From Zhouia amylolytica (lineage in GTDB: Bacteria > Bacteroidota > Bacteroidia > Flavobacteriales > Flavobacteriaceae): a stretch of DNA of 64,000 bases. The position numbers and the translations under genes are program-made. The stretch lies in the NCBI RefSeq assembly GCF_900116365.1, contig NZ_FPAG01000005.1, positions 186,001-250,000 of the forward strand, in the 5' to 3' direction. This document shows positions 36,173-43,737 of the stretch, one piece after another. Below the pieces are notes generated by a model, which saw nothing but the letters and a program-made list of their open reading frames with translations, ran no database searches and was not told where the DNA came from. Every line of letters starts with the position of its first letter. Positions within the stretch are counted from its first letter, which is position 1.

Positions 36173-36991
36173 TTATTCGAAAATTTTTTCAAAAGCATGA
36201 TATACGGCTTCATGTAAAGCATCTCCATGGGTTTTATCTGCTAAAAATTCAAAATACACCTTGGTGTTTTTTCCTCGCTCCGCTTTTATTTTCTCATAAA
36301 GAGTTTTGGCCGTACGTTCCATAACATCACCTTCCTTACCGACGGCAACATATATTGAATTCCCTGTTTTTACCTCAGAGGGTTTATAGTCGAGAAGTCT
36401 TTCGTTGTCCCACCAAAGACTCGGACTTATAATAATATAATTACTAAAAAGCTCCGGCTCTTTAAATAATATTTCCGTAGCGAGAAGTCCACCAAGGGAT
36501 TGCCCGATAAGTGTTTTGTTGTTTTCAGTGCGAAAATTAGCGTCTATAAAAGGCTGTAGTTCTTTCTTGATAAAATTGATAAAGTGAGCAGACTTCCCGG
36601 AGGTTGGAAATTCTTTTCTATCAATCTCCAGAGTAGATGGATAAGTAAAATCTCTTTTGCGATCTACATTACCAATGCCAACAACAATAGATTCCGGAAC
36701 CATTTCTATCCAGGAAAAAGAACCAAATTGAACAATACCGGCGATATGGATAAAGTCTTCGTCCTTGGAACCGTCGAGTAAATAAATAACAGGATATTTT
36801 TTTGATTGGTTCTCTTTATAGCTTGACGGCAAATAGATGTTTAAGGTTCGGGACTCATGTAATAGTTCCGATTCAATTTCTAAGGTCTTCCCGATAGAGA
36901 ATTCTTCTTCACTAAGTTGTTTTGGAATGGATTGGCTGAATGCAAGTGCTGCTGTAAAGAGCAGGATAAAACTTAAAATTTTATTTTTCAT
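36173..36991 (-). CDS. alpha/beta-hydrolase esterase, esterase D/enterochelin-esterase-like
   Basis: A 272-residue secreted hydrolase with signal peptide 1-20 (LLFTAALAFSQS). It has the Esterase-D family pattern: RTLNIYLPSSYKE, PVIYLLDGSKDEDF, nucleophile elbow LIGQSLGGLLA with Ser165, and catalytic His255 in ADKTHGDALH. The substrate may be an acyl or feruloyl ester or a siderophore ester. No TonB receptor lies next to it, which makes the siderophore reading weak. Confidence 0.85.
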   Translation of the reverse strand: MKNKILSFILLFTAALAFSQSIPKQLSEEEFSIGKTLEIESELLHESRTLNIYLPSSYKENQSKKYPVIYLLDGSKDEDFIHIAGIVQFGSFSWIEMVPESIVVGIGNVDRKRDFTYPSTLEIDRKEFPTSGKSAHFINFIKKELQPFIDANFRTENNKTLIGQSLGGLLATEILFKEPELFSNYIIISPSLWWDNERLLDYKPSEVKTGNSIYVAVGKEGDVMERTAKTLYEKIKAERGKNTKVYFEFLADKTHGDALHEAVYHAFEKIFE

Positions 36992-37057
36992 TAGCTTAAA
37001 TATGAGTAAGTAGTTAGATGAAAAAATTTATTGAAATTTAATCAACCTTATAGTTAT

Positions 37058-37924
37058 TTAATGTTTTTCGAATTTATAAATTCTGGGGTCACCATCAAAA
37101 GCGTCATTATTCGTAAGTCTCTTGGTGTTTTTATTTTTCAGGTGGTAAAGGTAGAGTTCCCAATTACCATCTTTATTACCACCGTAGTAAATACGTTCTC
37201 CATCAGAACTCCATCGGGCAATTAATTCGGTACCTTCACTATTGGTAATATTGGTTAACACCCCGGTTTTAAGGTTCTTTATAAAAATATCCTGGTTACC
37301 GGGATGATCTTTATCAGAGCTAAAGACCAGGTATTGTTGATCGGGTGATAAATCACCACGTTCGTCATTGGACTCATAGTTCGTTAAACGTGTAAGGGAA
37401 TTGGTCTTAAGTTGAATACTATAAATATCATTGTTTCCTGATTGATCATTGGTGAAAATGATCTGCTCTCCATTAAAATTCCAACTTGGATAACGGGAGT
37501 TTCCTGGAACATCTTTGGTAAGATTAACGGTTGTTTGGGTTTCGGAATCAAAAATAAAGATGTCAGACCGACATTGATAAAGTTGTTGCCTGCCATTTGA
37601 AGCATACAAAATGTTTTTATCGTCTAGCGTACAATTTTCAGGTTGTTCTAAAGAAGTTTCTTTTTGAGTTGAAATCTTAATTTTGTGTCTGGTTATGTTA
37701 TCGCCTACTTGCCTTAAAAATGATACTTCATTGTTGTTTATCCAGGTGCCAGCCCATTCTTCAGATGAAGAATTGGTGATTTGTTTTAGGGTTTGGTTTT
37801 CGACATGCATGACATAAATATCGGAGTTGCCCGACCTGCTTGATGAAAACAACAAGTATTTCTCCTGTGCTTTGCAATTCAATAGTGATAACACCATTAC
37901 CATAACTAACAATTGTTTGTTCAT
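37058..37924 (-). CDS. TolB-like PD40 beta-propeller protein
   Basis: 288 residues with a hydrophobic N-terminus ending in SLLNCKAQ, a probable lipobox. Four or five repeats of the PD40 type follow: KYLLFSSSRSGNSDIYVM, QIIFTNDQSGNNDIYSI, QYLVFSSDKDHPGNQDIFIK and RIYYGGNKDGNWELYLY. These form a beta-propeller like the C-terminal part of TolB, but the TolB N-terminal domain is missing. Likely a periplasmic or outer-membrane binding protein of unknown partner. Stand-alone, with 377 bp of non-coding sequence before it. Confidence 0.85.
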   Translation of the reverse strand: MNKQLLVMVMVLSLLNCKAQEKYLLFSSSRSGNSDIYVMHVENQTLKQITNSSSEEWAGTWINNNEVSFLRQVGDNITRHKIKISTQKETSLEQPENCTLDDKNILYASNGRQQLYQCRSDIFIFDSETQTTVNLTKDVPGNSRYPSWNFNGEQIIFTNDQSGNNDIYSIQLKTNSLTRLTNYESNDERGDLSPDQQYLVFSSDKDHPGNQDIFIKNLKTGVLTNITNSEGTELIARWSSDGERIYYGGNKDGNWELYLYHLKNKNTKRLTNNDAFDGDPRIYKFEKH

Positions 37925-38301
37925 TTTGTGATAGGTTGTTTTAAGGAGTAACCAAGATTAAATTCGCAATGCTAATTTTACTGGATGTTCGCATTGTAAA
38001 TTGCCAGGGTATCTCGTGATAAAAAGCTCATTTCTATAAAATTATAAGAAAGTGTTGATTATCAAAAGGGAAGGAGGATGTAATTCCAATAAATAATGAT
38101 TAGTAACTTGTTTTTAATAGATCAGAGATAATAGGATCTACCCTTAATTTTGATGAAAACAAATAGGAATATGATATAAGGGTGCGGAAGTTCTGCCTGT
38201 TGTTTGAGGTGTCCGAAAAACAGACTTTTATGGAAGCTATCTAAAAGTCTCAGGTCTCCTTTTAATACTACAGAGACCTGAAACCTTAAAATATTATTTA
38301 T
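37925..38301. other. intergenic region without a gene
   Basis: No open frame with coding character is seen. The left part should hold the promoter of the PD40 gene. The right part contains the hairpin at 38250-38281 described separately. Confidence 0.6.
38250..38281 (-). terminator. hairpin downstream of the amidohydrolase gene
   Basis: TCAGGTCTC (38250-38258) pairs with GAGACCTGA (38273-38281), a perfect 9-bp stem with a 14-base loop, 20 bp after the minus-strand stop. On the minus strand it is followed by GACTTTTAG, a short U tract, so a weak intrinsic terminator is plausible. Confidence 0.5.
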
Positions 38302-39636
38302 TTAGTAAACAATGTTTCCTTTATAAATCAATGACTGTACAGGCGACATTCGAGAAACTACCTCTGCAGAGCAACTGGCATCAACTAAAATAACATTTGC
38401 TTCATCTCCTGCTTTAGGCCACTGTTGCGCTCCGTTGTCATCCAGTGGAATTGGACCTGCGGTAGCTAATTTTAACATTCTTGATAGCCCAAATTCGGAT
38501 ACCTGACCGTATAACTGAGCAGCTATATTTGCCTTGTAGAGTACACTTCCAGTACCGAACGTGTTCCAGTGGTCTACAATACTATCATTACCAGTCATGA
38601 CTTCAACTCCGTATTTTGTTAAAGTCGGAATAGGCATGATAAGCCATCCAAATGGAATCGTAGAGACAATACCTATCTGTGCGGCTGCCAGTTTTTCTGC
38701 GACCTCCTGTTGTTTTGATTTATCTAATTTTCCTAAAACAAAGCAGTGGCTTAGGTAAGTTTTACCTTTAAGGTTCGGGTTCTCATTTACCTTGTCAATC
38801 AGATATTCTACCGTTTTTAATCCAGATTCACCTGTTTCATGTAAGTGGATGTCGATCCCTTTGTTATGATCCAAAGCTAATTGTACCGTAAAATCTACTG
38901 TTTTTTCAATTGCTCCATCAATACTGTAAGGATCGAGGCCACCAATAAAATCAATATCGGTCTGTGCAGCATCTTTCATAAATGGGACCGTATCAGTATA
39001 ATAAACACCATGTTGTGGAAATGCTACCAGTTCGGCTCCGAATCCTTCTTCTTTATGGGCTAAAGCCTTTTGAAGGTTTTTAAGAGATTGTAACCTGGAG
39101 GTAGGCTCTATATTCACATGACTCCTTGCAAATGCACTCCCTTTCGATTGTAATAACGCTATAATTTTTTCGGCCTTATAGGTAGAGTCTTTGAGCATTT
39201 CTGGTAACATTTGCTGTTCTAATGCGATCATTCCTTTAACACCACCTTTTCTTCTGACTGCCTGCCATTTATCACCATAATAAGTTTTATCAAGATGAAT
39301 ATGCATGTCTTTAAAAGAAGGAAGCATGAGCATGCCTTTAGCATCGATGCTATCAGCATCTGATTTATTGGCGCCAACACTTTCAATTTTTCCATTAGCA
39401 ATTACTACTGAGAATAAATCAGTTTTGGTGGCAATAACATCTCCATCTTCGTAAACGAACCCGGTCTCTAACCGTACATTCTTAAGGGTATAACGACTGG
39501 TAGTCTTGGGGTTTTTAAGTACGCCACTTTCAACTTTAGATTGTCCTTTTACCAATGCCGGGGTCAGGGATAATCCTGCCAGACCTAATGCTGAGTTTCT
39601 AAGAAAATCTTTCCTTGATATATTGGCATTTTTCAT
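38302..39636 (-). CDS. amidohydrolase, cytosine-deaminase-like, with Tat-type signal
   Basis: A 444-residue metal-dependent amidohydrolase. The N-terminus ISRKDFLRNSALGLAGLSL resembles a twin-arginine signal (RK instead of RR), so it is probably exported folded. Metal ligands are His112 and His114 in KDMHIHLDKT, the His of DIHLHETGESG, LSHCFVL and the Asp of MTGNDSIVDHW. HIHLDKT and the overall order are closest to cytosine deaminase/atrazine-hydrolase-like enzymes. The substrate is unknown. The AraC-type regulator encoded 85 bp upstream on the same strand probably controls it. Confidence 0.85.
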   Translation of the reverse strand: MKNANISRKDFLRNSALGLAGLSLTPALVKGQSKVESGVLKNPKTTSRYTLKNVRLETGFVYEDGDVIATKTDLFSVVIANGKIESVGANKSDADSIDAKGMLMLPSFKDMHIHLDKTYYGDKWQAVRRKGGVKGMIALEQQMLPEMLKDSTYKAEKIIALLQSKGSAFARSHVNIEPTSRLQSLKNLQKALAHKEEGFGAELVAFPQHGVYYTDTVPFMKDAAQTDIDFIGGLDPYSIDGAIEKTVDFTVQLALDHNKGIDIHLHETGESGLKTVEYLIDKVNENPNLKGKTYLSHCFVLGKLDKSKQQEVAEKLAAAQIGIVSTIPFGWLIMPIPTLTKYGVEVMTGNDSIVDHWNTFGTGSVLYKANIAAQLYGQVSEFGLSRMLKLATAGPIPLDDNGAQQWPKAGDEANVILVDASCSAEVVSRMSPVQSLIYKGNIVY

Positions 39637-39721
39637 AATTCTATTTTTTCTTTGATGGGGGTAAAGGTACGTTACACCCTTACGTATTTAGGTGTAATAT
39701 TTAGATGGTCAATTGTAAAAT

Positions 39722-40579
39722 TTATAAATTTTCGCGAAATCTACTCGGGGTTATTCCAGTTTGACTTTTAAAGAAGTTTGAAAAATATGCATGATCTGTA
39801 AATCCTAGTCTGAAAGCTATCTCTTTAATAGAAAGTGTAGTACTTTGTAATAACCTTTTGGCCTCGGTAATTACGCGTTGCTGAATGAGTGTTGTAGCGG
39901 ATACTTTTAAATGCTTTTTACAAAGAATGTTTAAATAATTAGCGGAAACGTTTAGCTTTTCTGCATAGAATGCTACAAATTTATGTTCTTTAAAAAATTC
40001 ATCAATAAGCAAATTGAATTTGGCAAGTCGCGGATTGGTTTGGTAAACTTTAAATTCTGTAAAAGTGTATTCAGCTTCTCTACTAACTATAGCTGCGATT
40101 ACTGCTGCACGTGCACTAATTAGCTGTACCAAAGACTGAGGTTGCTTCAACTCGTTTTTAATGGCGATAAATTCATACCGTAATAGCTTAAATGCCTGTT
40201 CACTTAATTGTATCACCGGATGATTCTGATAGTTTGTAAATGAGAACCTGAAATATGGTGAGAAATGTTCAAAGAATGATTTCTCTACCATTAATTGATA
40301 GGCAATCGTTTCCTTTTGAATTTCCCATTTATGCATTTGTCCTGGAAACAATACGTGAATTTCATGATCACCTATAGGATAATCCAGCGAATCGATGTTA
40401 TGTATTCCATTCCCTTGATCGAAAAGAATAATAATAAAGAAATCGTGCTTGTGAGGCTTGTCAATTGATCTCGCCCCATGAAGCTCGTTAAATATTATTT
40501 CCTCACGTCCGGCAATTTGCCCTTTACGGAATCCTTCGATACTGATTAAAGGTGCATCATCTCTTTTCTTCATAGGCAT
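39722..40579 (-). CDS. AraC-family transcriptional regulator
   Basis: A 285-residue regulator: N-terminal cupin-type sensing domain (residues about 25-165, with DKPHKHDFFIIILFDQGNG) and a C-terminal pair of helix-turn-helices (about 185-285, with FYAEKLNVSANYLN and IKEIAFRLGFTDHAYFSNFF). The FSNFFKSQTGITPSRFRE end is the classic AraC signature. ATG 40573 is an alternative start. Adjacent to and co-directional with the amidohydrolase gene. Confidence 0.92.
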   Translation of the reverse strand: MPMKKRDDAPLISIEGFRKGQIAGREEIIFNELHGARSIDKPHKHDFFIIILFDQGNGIHNIDSLDYPIGDHEIHVLFPGQMHKWEIQKETIAYQLMVEKSFFEHFSPYFRFSFTNYQNHPVIQLSEQAFKLLRYEFIAIKNELKQPQSLVQLISARAAVIAAIVSREAEYTFTEFKVYQTNPRLAKFNLLIDEFFKEHKFVAFYAEKLNVSANYLNILCKKHLKVSATTLIQQRVITEAKRLLQSTTLSIKEIAFRLGFTDHAYFSNFFKSQTGITPSRFRENL

Positions 40580-40857
40580 TCAATCTATTTTACCACCGTA
40601 AAAAACGGAGATGTAATATAGTCATTAAATGTATTATGATTAAAGTTGATTTGTGAAATTTATAATTCAGGCCGTCTGATAAAAACTTTTGTAGTTTGCC
40701 AGATGATGTTAGTTGTATTATCTAAGGAGTAGTTGAAAACATCGGTAGGAGATAGAGAAATTATATGCTTTTTAATATGACAATTATCATAAGATCCCTC
40801 ATGCCAAAACTTCAAATTTGATTTTCAAAAAGAAAGAAATAAATAGAAGGATAAAAA

Positions 40858-42633
40858 ATGCATGATTTTCATATCCCGGTTATGGGATTGGCTTATACAA
40901 TTGATAGCCCCGTGAGAGTAGCTAATTATGGTATAGATTCGGTTGTTTCCATTATTGATGATGAATTAATGGAATCCATGAGGGCTTATTATAGCAAAAG
41001 ATTTAAGCTTCCTTATCAGGCCATTACAAAGAAAATGACAGATTACAGAGCGCGAAGGATTTCTGTTTATCTGAATTTACTAGATAGTATCGTAAAGAAG
41101 AAGTTTGAAATCTTTAAACAAGAATTGCTTCAGGATCGCACTTCACTAGAGAAGTATTTGAAAATGATAGCACCCAAGGCTGAAATACGCCTTGATATTA
41201 AAAAGTGGTTAAATCAGGGAAATAATCTTGAAAATGAACTTAAAAGTATCTTTGATAAATGGTTATGCCCTGGTAAAATTGATGTCAATATAATGACCAA
41301 GGTCGACAGAGAAAATTATGTCGGTAATAAAAAGTTAGGGGTTGAGTTTAATGATGCCCATGCAGCATTGAGAGGTTTTGCCACCAGTAGTTTGGAATCT
41401 TCTGTGGTTTTTTCGGCTGGGATGAATCCAAGACTTTACAGCTATCTTGCTACTTTTAGTGATTTCTATCCGGATAAAAATGGTTATTTAAAAAAGAAAA
41501 TAATTCTAAAAGTAAGTGATTATAGATCAGCTTTAATTCAAGGTCAATTTCTGGCTAAAAAAGGACTGTGGGTGTCTGAATTCAGAATAGAATCAGGATT
41601 GAATTGCGGAGGCCATGCCTTTGCCAGTGATGGAAATTTGTTAGGACCTGTATTAGAGGAATTCAAACAAAGAAAAGTCGAACTTCAAAATCAGCTGCAC
41701 GAGAGTCTGATTAAAACACTGGAAATGGATGGGAAGTTTGTGCCTGAAGCCCCTATGAACTTAAAAATTAGTGTCCAGGGAGGCGTGGGAACTTCAGAGG
41801 AACATCAGTTTTTAACAGATTATTTTAAGGTCGATTCTGTAGGGTGGGGTTCTCCTTTTTTACTGGTTCCGGAAGCCACACTGGTTGATACAGAAACAAG
41901 AGAATTGTTGATGAAAGCTAAAGAGGAAGAATTATACCTCAGTAATATATCGCCACTTGGAGTTCCATTTAATACAGTGAGAAATACAACAAATGAGCAT
42001 CTTAAACAGAAAAGAATAGAAAATAGTAAAGCTGGTAGCTCGTGCCCAAAAAAGCACCTTGCCTTAAACTATGAATATGCAAATAAGGGACAATGCACAG
42101 CGTCCCGAAAATTTCAACAGCGTAAACTCAATGAGTTATTGTCCGAAAACCTCAATCCGGAAGAAATAGCCAATAAAAAAAGAGCGATTACCGAAAAATC
42201 TTGTTTGTGTGTGGGATTGGCAAATCCTGCATACATCGATTGTGAAATCCCGGTAAAGCAGGAAGCTCAGGGTGTCGTTGTATGTCCAGGTCCCAATATG
42301 GCTTATTTTAACAAAGAGGTGAGCTTATTGGATATGATTGGACATATTTATGGAAAGCATGATTTATTAAAAAACGTTAATCGTCCAAATATGTTTGTGA
42401 AAGAATTGATGCTTAATTTTAATTATTTCGAAAAGGAGTTAAAAAAGAATGTAAATGGTCAATCTGTCTTAAACCAAAAGAAAATGAGACTGTTTAAAGT
42501 AAATCTGTTAAAAGGAATTGAGTACTACCAATCATTATTTAATGCTAAGAAAGTTTTTGATAATAGCGAAGGGAATAACTGGATGAAGGAGTTAAATGAG
42601 ATTAAATTTAAGTTAGAGGAAACTTCACTATAA
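40858..42633 (+). CDS. conserved protein of unknown function, possible FMN/TIM-barrel fold
   Basis: A 591-residue cytosolic-looking protein (no signal or membrane segment) that I do not recognise. The start is supported by AGAAGGA 9 bp before the ATG, an unusually good ribosome-binding site for this window. The opening IPVMGLAYTIDSPVRVANYG and the later ESGLNCGGHAF faintly resemble flavin TIM-barrel oxidoreductases such as nitronate monooxygenase. Between residues about 395 and 455 there is a cysteine-rich stretch (SSCPKKHLAL, NKGQCTASRKF, EKSCLCVGLAN) that could hold an iron-sulfur cluster or zinc. The C-terminal 110 residues are helical and charged. A terminator follows at 42712, so it is a single-gene unit. 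Confidence 0.75.
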   Translation: MHDFHIPVMGLAYTIDSPVRVANYGIDSVVSIIDDELMESMRAYYSKRFKLPYQAITKKMTDYRARRISVYLNLLDSIVKKKFEIFKQELLQDRTSLEKYLKMIAPKAEIRLDIKKWLNQGNNLENELKSIFDKWLCPGKIDVNIMTKVDRENYVGNKKLGVEFNDAHAALRGFATSSLESSVVFSAGMNPRLYSYLATFSDFYPDKNGYLKKKIILKVSDYRSALIQGQFLAKKGLWVSEFRIESGLNCGGHAFASDGNLLGPVLEEFKQRKVELQNQLHESLIKTLEMDGKFVPEAPMNLKISVQGGVGTSEEHQFLTDYFKVDSVGWGSPFLLVPEATLVDTETRELLMKAKEEELYLSNISPLGVPFNTVRNTTNEHLKQKRIENSKAGSSCPKKHLALNYEYANKGQCTASRKFQQRKLNELLSENLNPEEIANKKRAITEKSCLCVGLANPAYIDCEIPVKQEAQGVVVCPGPNMAYFNKEVSLLDMIGHIYGKHDLLKNVNRPNMFVKELMLNFNYFEKELKKNVNGQSVLNQKKMRLFKVNLLKGIEYYQSLFNAKKVFDNSEGNNWMKELNEIKFKLEETSL

Positions 42634-42711
42634 CAAAGTCTTGTTAATCATAATATTGAATTTGAAAACTGCTGCTGAAACCTAATAAGTAGTAGTAGTT
42701 AAGTGAAAAAT

Positions 42712-42745
42712 AAAAAAGGGAGTATCGAAAATGGCTTCCTTTTTT
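42712..42745 (+). terminator. intrinsic terminator after the 591-residue gene
   Basis: AAAAAAGGGAG (42712-42722), loop, CTTCCTTTTTT (42735-42745): an 11-bp stem with one G-T pair ending in a T run, flanked by A residues, so it can work in both directions and serve the minus-strand gene at 42813 too. Confidence 0.8.
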
Positions 42746-42812
42746 AATGTTAATTAAGTTCTTAAAGCATATTCTTTCAACAGAGAAAGAGCGACAAGGA
42801 TTCATTGCTTAA

Positions 42813-43502
42813 TTATTTCATAAACGATCGGGTACTTATTTTTTTAAATTTTTTATTTAGGTCATTAATATGTTCTCTATGCGCAACTAATCGGGATAAA
42901 GAGGTTTCGAAAGTTCTGGTTTGATTTAAATTGGGGAATGATAGCGTGCCTTTGGCAATGCAATATGTGAGCATTACATTAAAATAGTTAAAGATCAATA
43001 TGATTTTCTGAATGTTATCGGTCTCAATGGTATTGAACCCTATTCGTCTTCCTGTGCGTTCATTAATTATATAGCTCGTTCCTCTTATTTTGAGGTCCTT
43101 TTCTTTGAACTCATCATAACGATCGATCAAATCTAAAATTCCTTCGAGATATTGATGTATGATATAATTGGTTCTTTGCCTTCCGCTCATGTTATTGTCT
43201 ATGACAAAAACATAATCAAATAAGGTGCCTCCATGTATTTTTATAACTCCAGAGGTGGGTTTCTCCGAAAGAAAAAGATTTGAGTGGTAAGTCAATTTTC
43301 CATTTTCTTTAAGGGAAGGAACATCAAAAAAAGGAGCAATTATGGTTAGAACCATTGGAAACGTGAATAAACCAATTAAATAGATACCCGTTGCCCATGA
43401 AAGGTAGCACAAGATCATAATGACCGTAAGTGCACCAAGAGCAATGAATAATTGAATTTGATTTTGTTTGTTTTTTGACTTTGAATAAAATCGGTGTTCC
43501 AA
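42813..43502 (-). CDS. small integral membrane protein, unknown function
   Basis: 229 residues. Two transmembrane helices at about 16-34 (IQLFIALGALTVIMILCYL) and 38-56 (GIYLIGLFTFPMVLTIIAP) after a basic N-terminus, then a cytosolic or periplasmic domain of about 160 residues with GGTLFDYVFVIDNN, a helical segment and a basic C-terminus. No family is recognised. It stands alone between a terminator and the large MG2/plug gene on the same strand. Confidence 0.65.
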   Translation of the reverse strand: MEHRFYSKSKNKQNQIQLFIALGALTVIMILCYLSWATGIYLIGLFTFPMVLTIIAPFFDVPSLKENGKLTYHSNLFLSEKPTSGVIKIHGGTLFDYVFVIDNNMSGRQRTNYIIHQYLEGILDLIDRYDEFKEKDLKIRGTSYIINERTGRRIGFNTIETDNIQKIILIFNYFNVMLTYCIAKGTLSFPNLNQTRTFETSLSRLVAHREHINDLNKKFKKISTRSFMK

Positions 43503-43737
43503 AATATAAATAAATCTATGAGTGGTACTTATTAATTGCCTTATTGATTATCGGGTATTTTACACTATAAGAGCTTCAAAATTATAAAGAAAAATAACGA
43601 ATTGCCTAATGTTATGAACTTTGTTTTAAGGAGTAGAATTATCCACCTTGGTAACATGTCTACTTAGTATTTTATAGGATAATATATTAAAACCAAGGAG
43701 TTGAAAGTGAATTTGGAAATTGAGCGACTCTTTTAGA

